Origin: Nitrosomonadaceae bacterium
GTDB taxonomy: Bacteria; Pseudomonadota; Gammaproteobacteria; Burkholderiales; Nitrosomonadaceae
Direction of reading: 5' to 3'
Assembly: GCA_919902625.1 (NCBI GenBank)
Contig: CAKKRO010000068.1
Span: forward strand, 1-10,388
DNA: 10,388 bases
In this document: piece after piece, positions 6,175 through 10,388 of the stretch
How positions within the stretch are numbered: position 1 is the stretch's first letter
How the letters are laid out: each line of letters starts with the position of its first letter
Translations under genes and position numbers: made by a program
The notes under the pieces: generated by a model
The model's database searches: none
What the model was told of the DNA's origin: nothing
Seen by the model: the letters and a program-made list of their open reading frames with translations, nothing else

Positions 6175-7314
6175 CTAGGTAAGTCCTACATCAGAGAATA
6201 TAATTGCAAAAATTGCATCAATTATAATGACTACTGTGATAGAAGTGACAACAGAAGAAGTTGTGCCTTCACCTAAACTTTCAGTGTTAGGTTGTATTCT
6301 TAGACCAAAATGACAGGCAATGAGCGCTATCACCATTCCACATACCATACCTTTCCCAAGCCCCAGCCACAAGTTGGCTATAGGCACAGCATCAGGCAGT
6401 GCGGTCAGAAAGTATTGATAATTCAAACCCAACTGTAATTCCGCTGCGACCATTCCACCCAATAATGCTATTGCACTGGTCCACATAACTAATAACGGCA
6501 TCGCAATGCCGAGTCCTAGTAACTTGGGTAATATCAGACGTTGGCTATGTGAAATACCCATAACCGTCAAAGCATCCAGTTCTTGGGTTACACGCATGAC
6601 ACCCAACTGAGCTGTCATGGATGAACCGGAACGGCCGGCCACTAGTATTGCTGCGAGCATTGGACCCAATTCGCGAATAATACTGATTCCCAATATATTG
6701 ATAATGAAGATATCTGCACCGAATAATTGCAATTGTTTGGAAGACAGATAACTTAATACGATCCCAATAAGAAATCCGACCAATGCAGTAATGCCCAGAG
6801 CTTGTGCGCCAGTGCGAAATAAATTGGCCGAGATTTCACGCCAGGGAATATATATCGGGTGAAGAATCAAGTAAATAATATCAATCACCAACTGTCCAAT
6901 CAGAGTGGTGATGCCTACGATATGTTCCCATAAAAGCAGTGCCAGTTTCCCTAAGCGGGTTACAGGCCACAGTAAATCTTTATATTCAGCTTCCGATTGG
7001 AAAATTGGGAAATTCTCAATCCGCTTAAGCATTTCTTCATGTTCAGGGCGTAATTGCAAATGTTCGGGCCGCCGGGATTTCCAGGCACGCCATAACATAA
7101 CTACCCCGGCGGTATCCATTTGCTGGATACCGGTTAAATCCCAGTAAAGATCACGGTTCTTTGCTTGATTGATAAGCGCGCTGGTCAAGGGTTCCAGTAT
7201 GTCTTCCAACGCTGCCAGAGTATAGCTGCCGGTTAGGAAAATGTGTGGCAAGCCATTTTTGGTGCGAAGTTGATACCATTGATCCATTGTTTTATGAAAG
7301 TGGTTGATACGCAT
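6175..7314 (-). CDS. MlaE-type permease with N-terminal STAS (MlaB-like) domain
   Basis: This is the inner-membrane subunit of the MCE lipid transporter, 379 residues from the ATG at 7314. Residues about 22-105 form a STAS domain resembling MlaB, including DLTGIQQMDTAGVVML (59-74) with the conserved D-T-A-G turn. An amphipathic link (105-125) leads to the MlaE permease core. Landmarks there are an interfacial helix about 123-152, membrane helices in roughly 170-190, 200-230, 262-292, 312-335 and 355-376, and the coupling segment RELGPML...AGRSGSSMTAQLGVMRVTQE (214-245). In E. coli the STAS protein MlaB is separate and regulates the ATPase; here it is fused, and no free mlaB or mlaC is nearby. 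An in-frame TTG at 7317 would add one residue; the ATG is preferred. It is the first gene of the operon, preceded by a 180-base spacer. Confidence 0.93.
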   Translation of the reverse strand: MRINHFHKTMDQWYQLRTKNGLPHIFLTGSYTLAALEDILEPLTSALINQAKNRDLYWDLTGIQQMDTAGVVMLWRAWKSRRPEHLQLRPEHEEMLKRIENFPIFQSEAEYKDLLWPVTRLGKLALLLWEHIVGITTLIGQLVIDIIYLILHPIYIPWREISANLFRTGAQALGITALVGFLIGIVLSYLSSKQLQLFGADIFIINILGISIIRELGPMLAAILVAGRSGSSMTAQLGVMRVTQELDALTVMGISHSQRLILPKLLGLGIAMPLLVMWTSAIALLGGMVAAELQLGLNYQYFLTALPDAVPIANLWLGLGKGMVCGMVIALIACHFGLRIQPNTESLGEGTTSSVVTSITVVIIIDAIFAIIFSDVGLT

Positions 7315-7333
7315 CAATTTATGCTTGGCAACC

Positions 7334-7396
7334 GGTATAAGAATGTCAAAAGTTTATAGCCGATGGGCGGTATTAAATATTTTGGGATCTTATACC
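7334..7396. repeat. 9-bp inverted repeat in the spacer upstream of the MCE operon
   Basis: GGTATAAGA (7334-7342) and TCTTATACC (7388-7396) are exact reverse complements 45 bases apart. A third related element, GGTATTAAA, lies at 7369-7377 on the plus strand. The right arm coincides with the best -10 for the MCE operon. Two distant half-sites could be bound by a looping regulator, or the match may reflect two facing -10-like boxes. Confidence 0.4.
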
Positions 7397-7397
7397 A
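7344..7397 (-). promoter_or_regulatory. Probable promoter region of the MCE operon
   Basis: The minus strand has an extended -10, TGG-TATAAG (7397-7389), with 5 of 6 consensus bases, though its -35 is poor. A perfect -35 consensus, TTGACA (7349-7344), lies nearer the gene, but only CATAAA at 20 bases follows as a -10. Either could start transcription into the permease gene. The rest of the spacer (7398-7494) is AT-rich and has no evident intrinsic terminator for amiC. Confidence 0.35.
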
Positions 7398-7494
7398 AGA
7401 TTACTGCGACTCGTGTGAGTATAAAGACGCTATTGTAACTCTTGATAATGAAACAGTTTAATTTGATTTATATTTTAAAAGGAAGATTCGTTGC

Positions 7495-8907
7495 TTATTT
7501 TGCTTGGGCCATTTCAGCACGTGCTAATGCGGGACTATCTGCAAAGTAATTTTTAATGCCTAGAAACACGGCATCAGCCATTTTATTTTGATAATCCTTG
7601 CTGCGTAGTTTCTCTTCTTCTTTGGGGTTGCTGAGAAAGGCTGTTTCTACCAGGATCGAGGGAATATCAGGTGATTTGAGTACGGCAAAACCAGCTTGCT
7701 CGACATTTCTTTTATGTAAATGATTGATGCTTCCAAGTTGTTTCAAAACATGCTCGGCCAGTTTGACGCTGTCATTAATGGTTGCATTGAGTGAAAGATC
7801 CAGCAATAACTCTTTGATGTCTTTTGATTTTGATGTGATATCAATCCCTCCCATCAAATCATTGTCCACGCTATTTTCCTTGTTGGCGAGCCAACTGGCC
7901 GTTGTTGAGGTTGCGCCGTGTTCAGATAATGTAAATACTGAGGAGCCATGTGCGTGGGATCTGGGATTGGCATCCGCATGTATCGATACAAACAGATCTG
8001 CATTGGCACGTCGAGCGTTAATACGGCGTTGCGGGAGTGAAATATAATAATCACCTTCGCGAGTCAGTATGGCACGCATATCAGGTTCTTTGTCGATTCT
8101 GGCCTTGAGCTTCCGGGCAATTGCCAAAGTGACATCTTTTTCATACGTGCCTTTATATCCGACTGCACCAGGATCTTTGCCGCCATGGCCAGGATCAATA
8201 GCGATAGTTATGATCCGTGGAATCATCGGTTTGGGTTTGCGGTTTTGTGCGGCTTGAAAACTGTTGGGTTGTTTTGATTGATGGATGGGTTGCTTTGGTT
8301 GATGTTTATGATGGTGTTGCGCGTGATTAGTTTCTTGTCGATTGTGATCAAGTACTAATGTTGCGATCAACTCATCCAGGATATCAGTCTCAAGATCAGC
8401 GGCAATGTCAACATTGGTATTGGCATTCAAATCCATTCGTGCCGCTTTATCGGGGTGATAAATATCCAATACCAAACGATGTTCAAAATTATCTTTGGGC
8501 TCAATAACAAATGCGCGCGGTACGACATTCGTCTTAAGATCAAATACCAATCGGATAACATGCGGTTTAAATTGTCCTATGCGGACTTTTTGAACAAAAG
8601 GATCAATGGCATCGACTTTCTGTGGCAGTGTCGCCAGTGCGGGAGAAATCTGTGTATTGCTTAAATCGATAACAACACGATGCGGGTCATTCAGCATACT
8701 TAATTCATACTGAAGCGGCCGGTTGGATTCCAATGTGATGCGGGTATAGTCAGGTGTTAATCCAACGCGGACTGATTTGACTGTAGTATCAGCAGCTAAA
8801 ACAGGTTGACTTAAAAATGTAACAAAGAACAAAAAGGCTGGAATAAAGAATGCAAGGCAGACATGTTTTATGGAAGCAATATTGCCGCCGCTAAAACATG
8901 TGATCAT
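7495..8907 (-). CDS. amiC: AmiC, periplasmic N-acetylmuramoyl-L-alanine amidase with AMIN domain
   Basis: AmiC is a zinc amidase that cuts the bond between MurNAc and the stem peptide to split septal peptidoglycan during daughter-cell separation. From the ATG at 8907 it has 470 residues: signal peptide (hydrophobic core about 17-34, likely cleavage after QPVLA at 38), AMIN targeting domain (about 42-150), a polar linker (about 190-231) and an Amidase_3 domain (232-460). Zinc ligands are H241 in DPGHGG, E256 in YEKD and H310 in SIHAD; the catalytic glutamate is E421 in VETAFLSN. Residues about 339-385 match the inserted helix that blocks the active site in AmiC-type enzymes until an activator (NlpD/EnvC type) binds. 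The ATG at 8907 gives an ATGA overlap with tsaE and a normal signal peptide. An upstream ATG at 8940 would add 11 residues and an overlong n-region. Confidence 0.93.
   Translation of the reverse strand: MITCFSGGNIASIKHVCLAFFIPAFLFFVTFLSQPVLAADTTVKSVRVGLTPDYTRITLESNRPLQYELSMLNDPHRVVIDLSNTQISPALATLPQKVDAIDPFVQKVRIGQFKPHVIRLVFDLKTNVVPRAFVIEPKDNFEHRLVLDIYHPDKAARMDLNANTNVDIAADLETDILDELIATLVLDHNRQETNHAQHHHKHQPKQPIHQSKQPNSFQAAQNRKPKPMIPRIITIAIDPGHGGKDPGAVGYKGTYEKDVTLAIARKLKARIDKEPDMRAILTREGDYYISLPQRRINARRANADLFVSIHADANPRSHAHGSSVFTLSEHGATSTTASWLANKENSVDNDLMGGIDITSKSKDIKELLLDLSLNATINDSVKLAEHVLKQLGSINHLHKRNVEQAGFAVLKSPDIPSILVETAFLSNPKEEEKLRSKDYQNKMADAVFLGIKNYFADSPALARAEMAQAK
8266..8307 (-). repeat. Two 21-bp tandem units in the AmiC linker
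   Basis: Two adjacent 21-base units (8266-8286 and 8287-8307) share GGGTTGYTTTGRTTGATG on the plus strand, with two differences in the first 18 bases. They encode HQPKQPI and HQSKQPN in the linker between the AMIN and amidase domains. They look like a recent in-frame duplication of a disordered segment. Confidence 0.6.
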
Positions 8908-9410
8908 AAGCTTTTCTGATCTTTCCAATGTTTTAAGCATTGTTTTCCAGTCTCCGTACCAGCCCGAATTTCAATACTCCGGCCTGTATCGAGGATGCTG
9001 AAGAAGAGCTGCAAATCAGCCACTGGCAACAGATTGCCAGCTTTTTCAGGCCATTCCACCAAACAGATTGAATCTGAATTAAAGTAATCGCGAAAGCCTG
9101 CTTCTTCCCATTCAAAATAATCATTGAATCGATAAAAATCAAAGTGATACAAGTATAACCTAGAAACTTTATAGATTTCAACTAAATTATAGGTGGGGCT
9201 TTTGACTACATGCTCATAGCCAAGGCCGTGTAAAATACCTCGCGTTAACGTTGTTTTACCGGCCCCCAGATTGCCAACCAGATAAATAGTCAACCCGGCG
9301 TGCAAGGAAGCGGCTATTTTTTTACCAAAAGCTAATGTTGCTGCTTCATCAGCAAGATAATAAGTAAGGTTTTGTGCTGATTCAGAATCTGTAGAATGTG
9401 GACTATGCAA
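8904..9410 (-). CDS. tsaE: TsaE, ATPase of tRNA t6A37 synthesis
   Basis: TsaE is the ATPase that, with TsaB and TsaD, drives transfer of the threonylcarbamoyl group to A37 of ANN-decoding tRNAs in the cytoplasm. The 168-residue protein is of normal length. It has Walker A GNLGAGKT (46-53), the switch segment SPTYNLVE (71-78), HFDFYRF (89-95), the acidic segment EWEEAGFRDYF (100-110) and VEWPEKAG (118-125), all typical of the family. The start is a TTG at 9410: an upstream in-frame stop excludes extension, no internal ATG precedes the conserved domain, and GAGG lies 7 bases before the TTG. Its stop overlaps the amiC start as ATGA, so the two genes form an operon, an arrangement known in many proteobacteria. 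Its first codons overlap the divergent queG start. Confidence 0.95.
   Translation of the reverse strand: MHSPHSTDSESAQNLTYYLADEAATLAFGKKIAASLHAGLTIYLVGNLGAGKTTLTRGILHGLGYEHVVKSPTYNLVEIYKVSRLYLYHFDFYRFNDYFEWEEAGFRDYFNSDSICLVEWPEKAGNLLPVADLQLFFSILDTGRSIEIRAGTETGKQCLKHWKDQKSL
9338..9355. repeat. Short palindrome within the 5' part of tsaE
   Basis: TTGCTG and CAGCAA form a perfect 6-bp inverted repeat with a 6-base centre, 50 bases before queG. It lies in tsaE codons, where it could be chance, but also in the only place where a queG promoter or operator could sit. The following GATAAT (9355-9360) resembles a plus-strand -10, without a good -35. Confidence 0.25.
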
Positions 9411-10388
9411 GAGAATACCTCAACAAATAAATTACCCGATTATGCTGCTTTGGCTGTTGTTATAAAAGCATGGGGTAAAGAGCTCGGCTTTCAGGATACG
9501 CGTATCGCCGATGCCCATGCGGATATGTCAGTGGTGGAATCAGGCTTGTTCAAATGGCTGGATCAAGGATATCACGGTGACATGGATTATATGGCGAAAC
9601 ATGGCACCAAACGCACCCGGCCCGCTGAGCTTGAGCCTGGAACGCAGCGGGTTATTTCGGTATGTATGAATTATGTACCGCCTTCCGCCAGGAATAGCTG
9701 GGATGTGATCAACGCAGGTGATCAGGCATTTATTTCCCGTTATGCTTTAGGACGTGACTATCATAAGGTTGTGCGCGCACGTTTACAAAAATTGGCTGAC
9801 AAAATCACGACTGAAGTGGGGTCATTCAATTACCGGGTTTTTTCTGACAGCGCGCCGGTGATGGAAGTGGCGTGGGCGCAAAAATCAGGTTTGGGCTGGC
9901 GCGGTAAACACACATTGTTGCTTTCACGCCAGGCGGGTTCGATGTTTTTTCTCGGTGAAATGTATACGGATCTGCCATTACCCGCCGATGATGCGATTGG
10001 GGATTATTGCGGCAGTTGCTCCCGGTGTATCGATATCTGCCCGACGCAAGCGATTGTTGCGCCGTATCAGGTGGATGCGCGGCGCTGTATTTCTTATCTG
10101 ACGATCGAGTTAAAAGGCAGTATTCCCGAATCGTTGCGCTCCCTGATTGGCAATCGTATTTATGGATGCGATGATTGCCAGTTGGTATGCCCCTGGAATA
10201 AATTTGCCAGAATCACCCATGAAAACGACTTTCATGTGCGTCATGGCCTGGATGATGTGTCGTTGATTGAATTATTCAGTTGGGATCAGGAAACATTTGA
10301 AACCAGATTGGCGGGCAGCGCGATTCGCCGTATTGGTTATCAACAATGGCAGCGCAATATCGCCGTTGGTTTGGGTAACGCGCCTTAC
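9405..10388 (+). CDS. queG: QueG, epoxyqueuosine reductase (partial, 3' end outside window)
   Basis: QueG is a cobalamin-dependent iron-sulfur enzyme that reduces epoxyqueuosine to queuosine at position 34 of tRNAs, the last step of queuosine synthesis. The window holds 328 codons with no stop; family members are roughly 350-390 residues, so a short C-terminal part is missing. Key features are RYALGRDYHK (112-121), the likely catalytic aspartate D148 in SDSAPVME, and GLGWRGKHT (162-170). The first [4Fe-4S] motif is CGSCSRCIDICP (C202, C205, C208, C212), followed by CISYLTIE (228-235) and the second cluster motif CDDCQLVCPWN (C255, C258, C262). The chosen ATG at 9405 overlaps the divergent tsaE start by six bases. 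An in-frame ATG at 9396 would add three residues, and neither start has a strong Shine-Dalgarno. Translation is uninterrupted to the window edge. Confidence 0.95.
   Translation, partial: MQENTSTNKLPDYAALAVVIKAWGKELGFQDTRIADAHADMSVVESGLFKWLDQGYHGDMDYMAKHGTKRTRPAELEPGTQRVISVCMNYVPPSARNSWDVINAGDQAFISRYALGRDYHKVVRARLQKLADKITTEVGSFNYRVFSDSAPVMEVAWAQKSGLGWRGKHTLLLSRQAGSMFFLGEMYTDLPLPADDAIGDYCGSCSRCIDICPTQAIVAPYQVDARRCISYLTIELKGSIPESLRSLIGNRIYGCDDCQLVCPWNKFARITHENDFHVRHGLDDVSLIELFSWDQETFETRLAGSAIRRIGYQQWQRNIAVGLGNAPY
9418..9421 (-). promoter_or_regulatory. Ribosome binding site of tsaE
   Basis: GAGG on the minus strand, 7 bases before the TTG at 9410. It supports the TTG as the true tsaE start and lies inside queG codons 5-6. 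Confidence 0.6.
9439..9467 (-). promoter_or_regulatory. Possible promoter of tsaE-amiC inside queG
   Basis: The minus strand has CATAAT (9444-9439; 5 of 6 matches to the -10 consensus) and, 17 bases upstream, TTTTAT (9467-9462; 3 of 6 matches to the -35). Transcription would begin about 21-22 bases before the TTG, leaving room for the GAGG site. Because the genes overlap at their starts, the tsaE promoter must lie in queG coding sequence. Confidence 0.35.

Noticed and set aside
7398..7494. Intrinsic terminator after amiC
   Set aside because: The region is AT-rich with only a small TTTTAAAA palindrome; no GC-rich stem followed by a T-run was found.
7724..8047. Plus-strand open frame of 107 codons opposite amiC
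   Set aside because: It is antisense to the conserved amidase domain; Ser/Leu-rich composition and absence of motifs mark it as a shadow frame.
7854..8054. Alternative-frame minus-strand ORFs inside amiC and tsaE (also 8933-9181), considered as a frameshift sign
   Set aside because: The main amiC and tsaE frames are continuous with all catalytic motifs, so no frameshift is needed to explain them.
9405..10388. queG looks somewhat richer in G+C than the MCE operon, which might suggest transfer
   Set aside because: Two hand-counted 60-base lines gave about 47% versus 40%, a small difference. queG is a conserved housekeeping gene in a typical position beside tsaE-amiC.

Overview
The window is a compact stretch of an AT-leaning proteobacterial chromosome, mostly read on the minus strand and almost entirely devoted to the cell envelope. 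Hopanoid-type lipid genes, an LptM-LysA pair and a tsaE-amiC operon divergent from queG together suggest a betaproteobacterium. My best guess is Nitrosomonadales (Nitrosomonas-like), but that is inference from gene content and order. No mobile element, CRISPR array, rRNA or tRNA was seen, and no gene-free stretch exceeds about 180 bases.

Layout, left to right. Bases 1-162 hold no gene; on the minus strand they form a C-rich, G-poor tail after hpnA that looks like a Rho-dependent terminator. A minus-strand group follows: lptM (3770-3636, a 44-residue lipoprotein), lysA (3639-2386), an SQS-type squalene synthase (2309-1239) and hpnA (1152-163). The lptM stop and lysA start share an ATGA, and the later gaps are 76 and 86 bases, so all four could be one transcript. 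A 10-bp perfect palindrome (3822-3847) separates this group from the next unit.

The second minus-strand unit (7314-3866) is a complete MCE/Mla-type ABC lipid transport operon: a STAS-permease fusion, an ATPase, a membrane-anchored MCE substrate-binding protein and an auxiliary lipoprotein. The genes are tightly packed or overlapping. A 177-180 base spacer upstream (7315-7494) carries a likely promoter and a 9-bp inverted repeat. The third minus-strand unit is tsaE-amiC (9410-7495): tRNA t6A synthesis ATPase and a septal murein amidase. On the plus strand queG (from 9405, running off the right edge) starts inside the first codons of tsaE.

How the genes fit together: lysA supplies lysine and consumes meso-diaminopimelate, a cell-wall precursor. 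AmiC cleaves that wall at the septum, LptM aids assembly of the LPS export pore, the MCE operon moves lipids between membranes, and squalene synthase plus HpnA belong to hopanoid lipid supply. TsaE and QueG both modify tRNA anticodon-loop nucleosides (t6A37 and queuosine 34). I see no wholly unknown multi-gene system. The best leads are small: the SQS-type enzyme beside hpnA, the two intergenic palindromes, the His-rich repeat linker in AmiC and the overlapping divergent starts of tsaE and queG.
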